Positions 48,195 through 60,100 of a stretch of 64,000 nt of DNA are shown one piece after another (the stretch's first letter is position 1; each line of letters begins with the position of its first letter). The stretch is from Branchiostoma lanceolatum (Eukaryota; Chordata; Leptocardii; Amphioxiformes; Branchiostomatidae). Position numbers and translations under genes: made by a program. The stretch lies in NCBI RefSeq assembly GCF_035083965.1, contig NC_089727.1:15452769-15516768 (forward strand), read 5' to 3'. The notes under the pieces were generated by a model that saw only the letters and a program-made list of their open reading frames with translations, was not told where the DNA came from and did no database searches.

Positions 48195-49273
48195 ACGTTG
48201 GGTAACATAAATTCGGGATTTTTCCGATAATGGTTGACTGAAATCAATCTAGCAGAACAATAAACCATCCTTTTTTTCTATTATTCTGTCAGTATCATGT
48301 ACTATCTTTGCACTAATCATATAAATGGTAGATTTTGTCTCTAGTCGTGCTGACACCATGATATTTCAACTTGAAACTACCGTCCGCCGCACGCACAATG
48401 ACGGTGCTGTCGGACAGGGGTGAACATTAATTCGGGAGAGAAGATTCGTCTTGAATATCTTACCGCTAATTACATTTTATACAGCAGCTATTCGTTCCAT
48501 CCTTGGCTTGAGGAGAGTGCTATGGATATAGACGTGTCCAAGTAAAAAAATACACGAAAAAACGGCCGTACCGCACACATCAGGCCTACGGGAACAACCC
48601 ATGTGTTGAGTCGGTAGATATAGAACGTCAAAGTCGACATCCACCGTCATGGCAACGTGTACATTATTCATGGAAAGTTAGCCGGATGCCGTAGCATTGA
48701 TAATACTACTATGTCCATGTATTCCTTGTTGTGTTAGGAGCAAACTTTGAGGAAAATATCGTCCTCAGTCCACAATCACACGCAACATTTAGACAAAAAA
48801 GTGTTCCTCACAAACTTTTGTCGTCTGCTTGACAACAGGATTCTGGGTAATGATATGGCGGCGGGAAAATACACGTGCCGTAGGTTGTAGCAACAAAGAG
48901 GGGTTTTGATGATTGATCACACTTACAGTCCAATTGCAGGTCAGCAATTTTAAGAAAATAAGTTGTCTTGTAAATGATTGTGTTTAGCAGGAAGCGGATG
49001 TGACATTTGTCTTATAAACCAGCCGACAACGATGTAGTGTGATTCTCCCACGAAGCCCTCAGACTGTTCGAATAAGGGACGGAGAGTTTTTGTCCTCGTC
49101 GCCTTCTAATGCATGCTTATCGAAGCTTTTCAGACAGTGTTCTGAATACGTTAGTCTGTCAAGTTTGCATTTCTAGCGGTATTACTGATGTTGCATCTAG
49201 CACATATCCCTAAATACCCCGTTTTCGAAAAATCCCGAATTTAAGTACCCCACGAATTTATGTTACCCAACGT
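48195..49273. mobile_element. TA-flanked 1.08-kb transposon, copy 2, with empty site in A1
   Basis: Nearly identical to 22644-23723. The flanks join as TCATG-TA-TCCATAT, exactly the uninterrupted sequence at 37134-37146 of block A1. This fixes the target duplication as TA and shows the insertion followed the tandem duplication. Confidence 0.9.
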
Positions 49274-50771
49274 TATCCATATGTATTCATACTAGTACAT
49301 ATAATATATAGCTCGGGAATCTGAATCAATTCACGTCACAAACAGATAGACGCATAGTATTGATATTTTTTCATGTCAGGTAGATAAAGACAAAAAAGGG
49401 TAAATCTTCTAGTATGACGGTATGTTGCTCAAGATAAAGACTGTGGATAGCGTATCGCTGGGTACTGATTTTAAATGCCCCATCAAAACAGTTTTGCTTC
49501 TGTCTAAGCATCTAGGAGGTAAAAAAAGGACAAATCCCAAATGCAATTCAAGTTGGGAAAATTGTTTTTCCATTAATGTAGTGAGGTGACGATAAAACTT
49601 TTCATCCACTCCAACTTCCACCATTTAGGTTTGCTATTCCTCAACAATGTCGGCACTTCATCATGGGTCATCGAAAACTATCCCTGAAACACCAAAAGAA
49701 CACATAAATCCGAAGAACGCTGGATATATGTGTGGTTTGTGGGTGATTCGGCATTCGCTGTGGCTAAGGATGAATTGAAAACGTTTTGATCTACGCGTAT
49801 CCGTTCAAAAAAAAGCTTGCGACCATACCGTAAATATAGTACAAAAACGCAAAAGGAGCAAATACATGCCGTAAATTGCAAAAACAAACAGGCAAACGGA
49901 TACTAATATCATACAATGCCTCTTTTCCTATCGTAAATTGTACCACAATTTCGTCATAAACTTAATCTTTGCACAAAATGTATTTGAGCCCTGGACGAAA
50001 TTTTCTTCAGTCTTCCGAAAATGTAATAGAACAAAAATAAAGAATTTATTGTTTGGTGTACCATGTTCTGTAAGTTCCGTCAGTTCAGTCATCTATAAAA
50101 CCTTTTGTGACCACTTAGATTTCATAATGAAGGCTCGTGCCGTCGACTGAGCTACTGCCCTAATTGTGTGTATATGTTTTGTCTGGGAAATAGACTGAAA
50201 ACTTACATTTAGCTCTTTTCTGAGCTTGCGAAGAAGACAATGGATTTTTTACCCAACTTTTTTTCGCAAGCACACATCAACTGTGCCGCTTGCTTCGCTA
50301 GCGACGGTAGTCTGTCATTTCCTGTGGTTCGAGTGAAATGCGTCAGATTCTCTGATGAAACCTTTTATCCTGAGTCGAGTTCGAATGTGTTTCTACGATG
50401 GAGTTGGCAGATGCATCTTATTCCGTTAAATATGTCCTTGTTTCCCACTGCTTTCTCTGCTTAGGCACTAATGTAGGAAAGTCTATGGAAGTTGAACACA
50501 CATCATTGCCAGTAGACTAGTCCGTATCCCCTGCTGTAGTGCTTACGCACATGTGTAGCCCAAGGCTGTAGGAACCATGTTGTGTGGAAATGACTTAATT
50601 CTTACAAATTTGTCCGATCTTTATTGTGAATTGGAAATGCTTCAGCCTACTTTTCTTGCTAAGATACCTTAGGTTTGGTGGATTTTATTGGATATCAAAC
50701 CTAACGTGGATCCTAAAAAGTCTCTATTTCATTTCCACAGATCCTGACAGATCACAACAAAACAATCCAAC

Positions 50772-51834
50772 ATGTCGCCTCAAGCTGCCTTAAACATGAG
50801 TCTGTTGGAAGTTTTCACAAACGTTACGAACGCCACAGAAACGTTTTTCGGGGACCTCCTATACAAGTTTGTGACATCACATCTCAACATCACCTACGGC
50901 CTTGCACAGAAAATCACCAATGCCACCAATGTCACCAGCTTCACGAAAGCAACAGAGAACGGTACACTTTGCGATATCGTCATAACCAACGTCACGGCTG
51001 GAAACGTGACCACAACCGTGGCCAGCTACGACCCGGCCGCATGTGGCATCTACGGCAGCTACCCGGCCATACAACCACTGCTCATCATCATACTCCTTTG
51101 CTACACCACCTGGTCAATATTCGGCAATGGTTGTTTGGGAGTAGTCATCGCCACCAACAAAGACATGCGGGTAAGTGATTTTCAAGTCTTTGCTTTTACG
51201 TTTCAGGCGTGTGATTCCCTGTGTTGGCGTAGCCCAAACAAACTGAAACCTTCGATTCTTCTCTGGTTCATTATCATTGGCAGTTTACGTAATGTTAGAT
51301 CTTCAACGTCAAGGATATCTTTGTAGGTTTCCGGCATTATATATTAAAGACGCATCACACTGATTTAATATTATGAATGACATCCTCTGGGCACCCCAAA
51401 ACTGATTCGAGCTTGCGAAGACAAAAAGGCTGGGTCAAAAAAAAGTTTCCTCCATTTTGAAATATACGTGGACAGTAAAGTTGAACAAATTACTGAACAC
51501 ATGCAGGGCATGGTATACCAAATAATGAATTCATTGTTTTTGTTCTTTCACAAAAATTCTTCCTTGACCTTTTGAATTGAATTCGGCATTCTACGATATT
51601 AGTATACTTTTTTTCGATATTTTTCGCAATATACGGCATACAACTATTATATTTGCATTCTGCATCTTTTCTGTACGATTTTCTGTCATATTTTGTACTT
51701 GGGAATTGTAAATTGTATTAATTATGTTCGTGCTGTTGATATTGCTATTTCTATATTTCTTGTTGATATGCTGTTAGCCAGGCAAATGTGTGCTGATCCC
51801 ATTTTGCACCACCCCCACCCCCACCCCCGTTTTT

Positions 51835-51903
<69 letters not shown>

Positions 51904-52914
51904 GTACTTTATGCCACATGTAAATTTCAATACACCAATTTGCAAATGTCTTTCACAAATCAAAAGGAGGTCCCCCTAAGCCACCTCAGTATCTAAATTG
52001 TAATACAATACGAATCCAAACAGAGAGATTTCGACGATTAATCCACATCTGTAATCGACCTCTTGTAGGAGCCGGGAAATATGTTCCTTTGTGCCCTGGC
52101 CCTCACAGACGTCGCCCTGTCGCTGTCGTACACGCCGATCGCCATTCACAGCCTTGTGCAGGGTGAACACCCCGGCGGGCTGTCCTGCAGGATCCAAGCC
52201 TTCTTCATGTCGTTCCTGACAGTTTTGTCCATCTACCTGCAAGTCTGTCTGTGGATCTGTCGATATGTCCACATTGCGCACCCGTACAAGTTCGAGTCCA
52301 TGCTCACAAGAGGCCGCCTCGCCGGTGCCATGGCAGGCTGCTTCCTCATTGCCTTGGCACCTCCTGTGGTAGGGCTCGCTCGTGTTGGGACAGTGTACAC
52401 CTGGTCAATGAGCGTGGCTTCAGTCGACATCGCAGAGCCCATCAGCCTCATGATGCCGTGCACCCCCGGCGGCCCAGAGAGTGCCGCCGTCGCGGTGCTG
52501 TGCTTGCTCGGCGTGGCCATCAGCTGCGGCTTCGCCTGCCTCATCGGGAAGGTGGCCTGGGACAGCGAGACGAAGCACGACCAGCAGCTGGCCTGGCAGG
52601 CTCAAGCAGACAAGCTGAAGAAGAAGCTGCGAGCAGCCAAGACGCTGGGGATCGTGGTGGCGGTGCAATGGCTGACGTGGGTTCCGCTCATGGTGGGCGC
52701 AATCCTGACGAAGGTCAACGTCTTCACAACTGATACAGCATCCGTCAGTGCGGACATATGTTTTCTCATCATGCAGATCTCGACGTTTTCCGATTCCATC
52801 GTTTACGCCTTCCGCAACGAAATCTACCGCAAAGGTGTGGCCACGGTTCGCCGCAAGATCCGAAACGCTGTTCACGACATTCGACTAGAGGTTGAGGAGT
52901 ACGAAATGAATTGA
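50772..52914 (+). CDS. Rhodopsin-like (class A) GPCR, copy 2, 414 aa
   Basis: Exon 1 is 50772-51170 (donor GTAAGT) and exon 2 is 52069-52914 (acceptor CTCTTGTAG), phase 0, 1245 nt with stop. Its seven-TM order and atypical motifs (WICRY, QWLTWVP, SDSIVYAFRN) match copy 1. Differences cluster in the extracellular parts. Two codons are lost near residue 53, creating an extra sequon (NATNVT), and the end of TM6, extracellular loop 3 and the start of TM7 carry several changes (MVGAILTKVNVF against MVGEILTKFDVF, and ASVSAD against ESTSSAD). The intracellular tail is unchanged. The frame is intact, so this is probably a working recent paralogue. An acceptor at 50739-50740 again suggests a 5' non-coding exon. 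Confidence 0.9.
51838..51908. repeat. CA microsatellite in the GPCR 2 intron
   Basis: A CA tract at the same intron position as in copy 1, preceded by CACCCCCACCCCCACCCCC. The tract differs in length and interruptions from copy 1. Confidence 0.95.
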
Positions 52915-52962
52915 ATTTCTTCATAGAAACCAGCCGCACGAACATAGAAATACAAACTAGAG

Positions 52963-53230
52963 TTCCACGACCTCATATCTTCGCCATATGATGTGAGTGT
53001 TTCTCATAATCATTTGCATAAATTATATCAGTTGATCATCATCTCCACCGAAATAGGAGAAGTTGTCTTAAGTATGACAAAGTAGGCATTTTCTGCTCAA
53101 TTATGCAAATTAGACCCTCATTTTTTCATATTCAACCATGGTCACCTTCACATAACTTCCAAATTCCAGTTATTTGGCAATATGATTACAATATTTTCAT
53201 TTGCATAATTATGCTTTTATCTATCAATGT
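52963..53230 (+). repeat. Octamer-rich dispersed repeat, truncated (block B2)
   Basis: Duplicate of 44333-44640 with small deletions. Confidence 0.6.
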
Positions 53231-53299
53231 CTCTCTATTTCTCACTTACATATGTCTAATATATGTCTATGTGCTGATTTCACTTCCTCATGATCCGTA

Positions 53300-53581
53300 A
53301 ACGGGGAAAGCCAAATTGTATTATAGGGATTTTGGGCTGGCCCCGGGAAAGGCTGCTTGTTCTTGTTTAAGCAATAGGCGACACCTCTCGGTTTTGGTCA
53401 AGCACCTAGGGAGGCGCGCTGTGCTGTTATTGCTGCGATTGCAGGTGTAGATGGGTCGAATTCTCGAAGTAGGTAGGGTCTGCAGTTTGTGTTGTGTCTT
53501 AGGGTTTTGAGGTTCAGTCGGTAAACTGTCCGTGTAAATTAAAACACGACTACTTGTAGCAATTCTTGGAAACGAATCCAC
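53300..53581 (-). mobile_element. LINE 3' fragment (block B2 copy)
   Basis: Duplicate of 44700-44960; minus frame with KQEQAAFPGASPKSL. Retrotransposon C-terminal debris. Confidence 0.45.
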
Positions 53582-54012
53582 CCGGTGGATGCTATGTTAT
53601 ATGTTGATTTGCCTACGGGACGAACTCTATGCTAGGGAGATCATGAGTTGATATTTGCCGACCGCACTGAAGCTGTGCTGTGTCGACTACTGCGTTGAAC
53701 ATGCTGCGGTAACGTAGAATGTCCTCGTACTTGACTGCTATGTAAGTTACGAAGCCTGCTTTTGCTTGTTTATGTTTGTTGTTTTATGTTCGCGCTTTCA
53801 AGGACATTATATATGTCCTTGGTGCTTTGAAGTATCCTCTGACGCATCTGTCTCTATCATCACAGCAGTAGTCCGTCTGTGAGCCATTGTAGTCCGGAAG
53901 AAGTCAACTACTTGTCACACCCGTGCCCGTTTATGGCCTTGCAATATTTAGCTTTCCATCTCTGTTTACATTATTGTATCTGACGTCTATGTTTTTAACT
54001 ATCATACTTAGA

Positions 54013-54330
54013 TCATACCTTGTGCCGATTACGAGTAAATTTTAAGGGAACAGTCCTCATGAAATGGTGAAATAGGGTTGTAGGGGTAGGCCTATGGGTG
54101 GCTGTGTCGCGATAGGCGCGGGCTGGCCTGCAGACGTTGACCGGCAGGGCCAGGAGGTATTGTCTAGGTTTTTGTAAGTTTGGTAACACTGTAGTGAGAG
54201 ATGTAAATCTGGCGGCTCTTTTTTGAACGGCGTCAATGTTGGTGATACGTTCTTTGTGGATGGGGTTCAGTGCTACACTTGTATACTCCAGGTGGGACCT
54301 GGTTAAACGTATGTTATCGTTTTGTTTCAC
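54013..54330 (-). pseudogene. LINE reverse transcriptase thumb fragment
   Basis: The minus strand reads LTRSHLEYTSVALNPIHKER then ITNIDAVQKRAARF, matching the RP.LEYAS..W.P and I..VQ.RAARF landmarks after the RT palm of CR1-type LINEs. About 105 codons, truncated at both ends. Confidence 0.8.
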
Positions 54331-54432
54331 TGTTTAAGGGCAGTTGTATAAACTGCGTTTGACAAACCCAAGTGGTATTGGATTGCATGGCATGAACGTG
54401 GTCCTAGTTTCTTGTTTTCTGGGGCCCTTTTC

Positions 54433-54612
54433 TTCGAGCTCGTGCACTAGACTTGATGTCTCCAGAGTAAGCAATTCATAAATTCCACTTTCTGTACTTG
54501 CTTTAAAAGCTAAATTGTATCTTCGAGCTCTCGTGCATTAGACCTGATGTCCCCAGAGTAAGCAATTCATAAAATCCACTTGCTGTACTTGCTTTAAAAG
54601 CCAAATTGTATG
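54433..54612. repeat. Tandem duplication, about 91 bp x2
   Basis: The unit contains CTCGTGCA(C/T)TAGAC(T/C)TGATGT and AGAGTAAGCAATTCATAAA, and ends in GCTTTAAAAGC(T/C)AAATTGTAT. Two direct copies. Confidence 0.8.
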
Positions 54613-55200
54613 ATAGGGATTTTGTGCCGACACTGCGAAAGGCTCCTAGTTCTTGTTTAGATACCAGGCAACACCTCTCAGTAGGGGTCAAGCACATTAG
54701 GAGGTCCACTGCGCTGTTATGACGGCGATTTCAGGTGTATTTGGACCGTATTCTTGAAGTGGGTATGGTCTAATCTCCAAGCAGATCTACACGGGGCGCG
54801 AAAATCGTATATGCTAGCCAGAGAAGCTCCAGTCAGCCAGCTTCTCTGGCTAGCATATACGATTTTCGCGCCCCGTGTAGACCTGCTTGGAGATGAGGGG
54901 TAGGGGCCGCGGCTTTGTCGCGATAGGCGCGGGCTGGGCTGCAGGTATGTGTTGACCGGCAGGGCCAAGAGGTCTTGTCTAGATTTCTGCAGAATGGTGA
55001 CTCTAGTATTATATGTTCTTCTGTTTCTATATGTGTTCTATCCCAGACCAGAGTCAAGTTTGGTAACACTGTAGTGAGTGTTGTGTTTATGACAAATCTA
55101 GAGGCTCTTTTTTGGATGGCGTCAATTTTGGTTGTATGTTCTCTGTGGAAGCCGTCACAATTACTTAAGGTGGGGTCTGTCTAAACTCATGTAATTGTTT
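54600..55200 (-). pseudogene. Second LINE fragment, interrupted by a hairpin element
   Basis: On the minus strand frames at about 54833-55190 read TTVLPNLTLVWDRTHIETEE and RNLDKTSWPCRSTHTCSPAR, related to the fragment at 54013-54330. The 122-bp hairpin at 54773-54894 sits inside it. Confidence 0.6.
54773..54894. mobile_element. 122-bp hairpin element with ATCTCCAAGCAGA end
   Basis: Arms of about 56 bp pair with one mismatch around a 10-bp loop. It starts ATCTCCAAGCAGATCTAC and ends GTAGACCTGCTTGGAGAT. The element at 63022-63143 has the same length and the same CTCCAAGCAGA terminus but unrelated inner arms. No clear target duplication here. Confidence 0.75.
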
Positions 55201-55990
55201 TGTTTTAACTATTTGAGGGCTTGTACAATTTGCGTCTGACTAACCCAAGTGACCTGTTGACGTGGATTATATACTTCTTGGGACCAAGAGAGTTGGCAGT
55301 GTTTAGGGTGACACCTTGTACTGATGATTGCTAGTCTCTGTTAATGGTTGACTCCCAATTTAAAGTCAAAGGGTTTAAAGCCGCGCTTGTGTGAACGTAA
55401 GTTTAATGATAGTTCCGTTATCTACCAGTAGGTGTTGTCATATTAAACATCGTACAATGTAACTTGTCTTAATATATTTGAGTCATTCAAAACCATTGTT
55501 CATCGCTATTTCATATTGAAATCAACTCAGTCGCTCACAAAACGTTGAACAACAAATTGACATTTATCAGTCTCAATGAGATATGTGTCTTCACCCTTGT
55601 GCCGTATTTCAACTCATTCGATGAAAAAATGAGCCTTTTATAAAACCACTTGCATTACTTTTTGACTCGCCCTCGCCCCTATAACTTAGTTTAGCTTTTA
55701 CTTAGACAAAGCTTGTGTTTATACGAATCTTGTATTTTTGTATTGAGAATAACATGAAATCTAGGCTTCTCGTTTTCTGGGGCTCTTCTCTTCTAGGTCT
55801 TTAAAGGATGTCATTCATGAAATGTACTACCCGTGGCCTAAAATGTATAAGATCTACCTTATGTGACAGAGATGCAGACTTCCTTTTCATTCTGCATCAA
55901 ATTGGTATGCTGTATTGGCCAAAAATACTTTGTCCGTTTGCATCATGTGATGTAATAAAGCTGAAATAAATAAATGAATAAATAAATACG
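55200..55990. other. No gene; retroposon-like tail at the end
   Basis: No supported exon. AATAAAGCTG followed by an AATA-type microsatellite (about 55955-55988) resembles a LINE or SINE 3' end on the plus strand. Confidence 0.45.
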
Positions 55991-56039
55991 GCCCAGACTA
56001 AAAACAAAAAAGTATCCATAGTTTTAAATATTTCGCAGA

Positions 56040-56460
56040 ATGTTTAACTTGACTAAGTGTAATACTGATTATCCTAATGTGGTTGTCACAGTAAAACAAC
56101 TGAGCATTATCTCCTATCCCAGTCAAAGGAATATACTGTTATCATCTCTTTCTAACATTGTGGATCTTCAGCATCTCAATGACAGTACAATATACTCTCT
56201 CATACTACGGGGATCCACTTCATTTCCATACTTACAAAACTGTAATATTTTCGATATTGTTCATTCTTTTATTGATTGTATACTAACTCGTATTTCATAT
56301 TGATTGTTTTTCATCTTGTATCTTTAATGTATGTTGAATTGTGTTCCTACTCAATAGCCTAATTGTTTAATATTTGTGTTTTTGAGGAGAGAGCTTATTA
56401 TAAGCATTTCGATTTTGTTCCATCCTCAATAGATAAATGTGAATTTCAAAAAAAATATAA
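56040..56460 (+). mobile_element. Possible LINE 3' end
   Basis: An 87-codon plus frame (56040-56303) with SIISYPSQRNILLSSLSNIV and HSFIDCILTRISY resembles the extreme C-terminal residues after the zinc-knuckle of LINE ORFs. AT-rich sequence with CATTTCGATTTTGTTCCATC and an A-rich tail near 56445 follows. Identification is tentative. Confidence 0.4.
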
Positions 56461-56464
56461 TAAT

Positions 56465-57170
56465 AGCGGTCAACAAGAACAGAAGAAGGGTGTTTATTGA
56501 TTGTGAAAGAAGGATTTCTAAGATGATTTTCTGATGTAGATGTTCATATCCGTAATGACCAGCGGTGTTGACGTGTCATTTGATGTCTTAAGTAAACGTG
56601 ATGTAAAAAATCTCACAGGTGTCATGTGTTGTTTTTCTCACCACAGCTGAGTGGTAGCTTTTCAACCAAGGAGATAAACATAGACCTTTAACCTCCATGT
56701 TTCTACTAATGCCTACTAGCATTGTACGGCAGACTTAAGTTGCAATTAAGGTGCTTCTGTGGCAGTGTTTTTCATCCGTAAGGCTTCAAACCACTTTGCC
56801 CCCGTTACGCGATTGGTGGCTTTCAAGCAATGCCTGTTAGCCGTTTGTATAAGTGTTTTTGGTTTCAATCAATGTCTCCGTTTCTGTGGAGGCGTTCGAA
56901 CTAAGCCGTTCAAACATTTACGTAAGTAATGTTTCTGGACATTTTGCGGCTGTACTTTTTCAAATAATGTCTTCAAACACACTGATTGTTTCACGTGAAG
57001 AAAACTACTAAAGGCAGACTGCAACCAGTTGTTGAACCACTTCTGATTGTAAGAAACGAGTCAAAAACTGAAAACGTACCCCACGGGTGTCGACGAATCA
57101 TCTATAAATGTCAGTGATTATCATGATTGTAACTCGTAATGGACATTTCGCAGAACAACTTCCTATCCTA
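56465..57170. other. 3' flank of the caspase gene; no gene recognised
   Basis: Downstream of the caspase stop codon on the minus strand. No clear polyadenylation signal close to the stop was identified. Confidence 0.4.
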
Positions 57171-57176
57171 GAGCGT

Positions 57177-60100
57177 CTACCTGGCATACTCAGGGAAGAA
57201 GTAAAGTTTCTTTGTCAGCATGTTTACTGGTGCGGGCACCTGTTTCCTCTTCGTCAGCTTTCCACCTTGTGATTCAAAGGACAGCGCCACCTTTTGATTC
57301 ACCTGCGAACGACAGAAAAGGCGATTGATGAATCAAAGTTAACAATGTCCCTCCATTCCTGGTTCTTTTGACCTTTATGTCTATATGCCGAGACAATGGA
57401 AACAATGCGAATAAAATTAATTGATAACATGTTCATCAGTGCCACATTAAGTATGTTTCAAATTCATATTTGCAATAAAATATCAGAATATTACTTCTAA
57501 CTTACTCTTGTCATAAGTGAGAAGAGGTCCTCCCTGGCGGCGTGCTCTGAGAAAACGTCGATCAGTGATTGGACAAACCAGCTGCCACGTTGAGAATTTC
57601 GCCATGACGTGTAACCTGGGGGGGGGGGGGGGGTGTTGTCATGGTCAGTGTCATGTAAATGTCATGGCATTCGTCTTTAACTTAAAAACTTCATTGAGTA
57701 GGTAGTGTAATCTGTGGTTGTTCCACTGTTAAAGGCATATTCTACTCACCAATCTTTGCAAATGACATGGTAACCGGTTGTAACACGAATGATCCGATGT
57801 TGTGGAGACATTCTTTACAAGAGAATACAAAACAGTGCGTGGACAGCCTTTCAGTGAAAAGGTGACCCGAGTCGCGACCACACCATGTTTCCCTACACGT
57901 TTTTCAGCACCAGGGACAGGATACGCTGATAGAGTCAAACAGTAATCTCTCGAGTAATAAGTTGTCGTCACTTAACCTGGGACGGTGGAGAAGCCGAGAT
58001 AGATGTCACAGATGTTGGGCATGTTGCTCGGTACAAAGTAGTTCCTCTGCCTGTTTGCTTCCGTGTCTTGGTAACTGAACGGCAGCAAGAGTGGAGATTC
58101 GTCCGCACCTCTGTCTGTCATGTCTGAAGGAAATGGTGAATCATTTTAGTTTTACAAGTCATAAATCGCATGATATTTCAACACTGAAAATGAGGTGAAA
58201 ATGAGTAGCTAGCTCCTGTTAGGAGGTCCTCTCGGATTAGACGTAAATCGGAGGTCCCATGTTTGAGGAGAGCCAAACCTCGAGCACGTTTTAAGTACTA
58301 GTAACGTTACTCACCACAAATTTGTACAAGACTAAGTGTCCTCTCCCCGGTGTGAGTGAATGAAACCTATCTTGGCTTGTAAATAACGTACGCAACTGGC
58401 GTGTTACGTATCGCTTGTAAGATGCAAACAAATAAATGAATAAACAAACAAACGGTAAAATTATAATCACCTCCTCTGCATGCTTCCATGAAGAAGAGTT
58501 TGGGTTTGTTGAGGAGGGCCTTGCTGTGCTGCCCGTCGAAGCGCTGGAGGATGGCGCTGTAGCTGACGGGTTTGCCGTCCGTTCCGAAGATGGCCTCGGC
58601 GTTTCCGTGGCTCAGGAGGACCACCGCACAGCAGTCGTAGTCCGAGTGGTCCAGGAGAGAAAACTTCCTCACTTCGGACAGAATTTCCTGAGAATGACGT
58701 TTGGTTCAGTTCACACTACATAGATTGCTTACATTACAGGAGTCACACATTTACGTCATGAACATTCGTACGCGTTCGAATATGCTAGATGAGTTCGAAT
58801 GTGTGCACGTCAGCGCAAAACGTGTTCTTCAAACACGTTCGAATGTTCAAACATTCTATCAAATTTGAAGGCGTTCGAATGTTAACGGAAATGACGTGAT
58901 CCCCCTGTGGCGCTGACGTAAGCAGTGGTTGTAATAAAATATATTATCACATAGGTAGATGGCGTCGTCCAATCAGAAGCCTCCATTGCCCACAATAAGT
59001 GGTCTGTTATCACGCCATAACACACCACTTATGACGTCATGTCAGAACACAACCGTTCCATTTTGTAGAGGGGGTATCTTTTTGATGAATCTTTTTCTTA
59101 ACCTTGTTTAAAAAATCTTTATAACCGTTGCATTTTGTAGAGGGGGTATCTATTTGATGAATCTTTTTCTTAACCTTGTTTAAAAAATCTTTATTGTCTT
59201 AGAATTCCTAAAAATTTCCTTAGAATACATGAAAAAGGGAAAACAAATTTAAAATTCCCAAAAATGTTCCGCGTGTTCCATTTGCTGTTGGCCAAAGAAA
59301 CCACGTTCTATCTAAGGTTCCGTGCGTTCCATTTCCTGCTGGCCAAAGAACCTGTGTTCTATTCAGGTTACCTGAGGTCATGTTGCAGGGAGATTCTTCA
59401 ATGATAACATTTTCTGACTGACCTGAAACCGACCCTCCTATCCTGTGTGGTTGCAATAAATAAATCAGGCTACAGTTGTACATATTCTTCATCATCTTCT
59501 GTTAAAAAAGGACAAATGTGAATTCTCAAATGCATTCTTGATAGTATAAGGGATTTATGCGTCAAACAGAAATTGTCTACTCTTATATGCGTCAGTTTGA
59601 ATAAGCTATATGATAATAACGTTAATGACCCGCCTCTTCCTCGGTGTATATGGTGTCATAACGCCTGGCCAGGTGCTATAAGCACCTCATAAAACCACCT
59701 CGTTCGCTTCGCTCACTCGGTGGTTTTATTCGGTGGTTATAGCACCTGGCCAGGCGTTATGACACCATATACACCTTGGGGCGGGTCATTAACCCTTAAT
59801 TAAATTTCAACAATATCTTTTCCTGCCATTGAGAAGGTATCCTATAAAGCGTAGACCCACACAGAAACGTCCCGCTCACCTCAGCCGTGAGGTCCCTGTG
59901 CACCACGGTCTTGAACCTGAGCGCCTTGAGAAGATGCTCCATGTTGCGGGAGTCACAGTCGGAGCCGTGACGAACCTTCATGGTGTCGAAGTGCTTGTTG
60001 TTGAGGATGAAGGCCAGACCGCGAGGCTCCGACTTCATCCGGTACCAAAGCTTCATGGGGAACAAAATAACCGACATTGCCATGCTTATTGCAGATGAAA

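Larger units (their letters stand above)
46852..49556 (+). repeat. Tandem duplication, block A copy 2
   Basis: Direct match to 35636-37434, expanded by a hAT-type MITE (46990-47464) and the 1.08-kb TA-flanked element (48195-49273). It contains a poly-C run at about 47843-47859 where A1 has CACCTCCACA. A minus frame at 49409-49624 ends in the same residues as that at 37279-37626, so both are part of the duplicated block. Confidence 0.85.
49966..54200 (+). repeat. Tandem duplication, block B copy 2 (contains GPCR gene 2)
   Basis: Direct match to 41221-46735 minus the copy-1 insertions. The A2-B2 gap is only about 410 bp, against 3.8 kb between A1 and B1. Confidence 0.9.
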
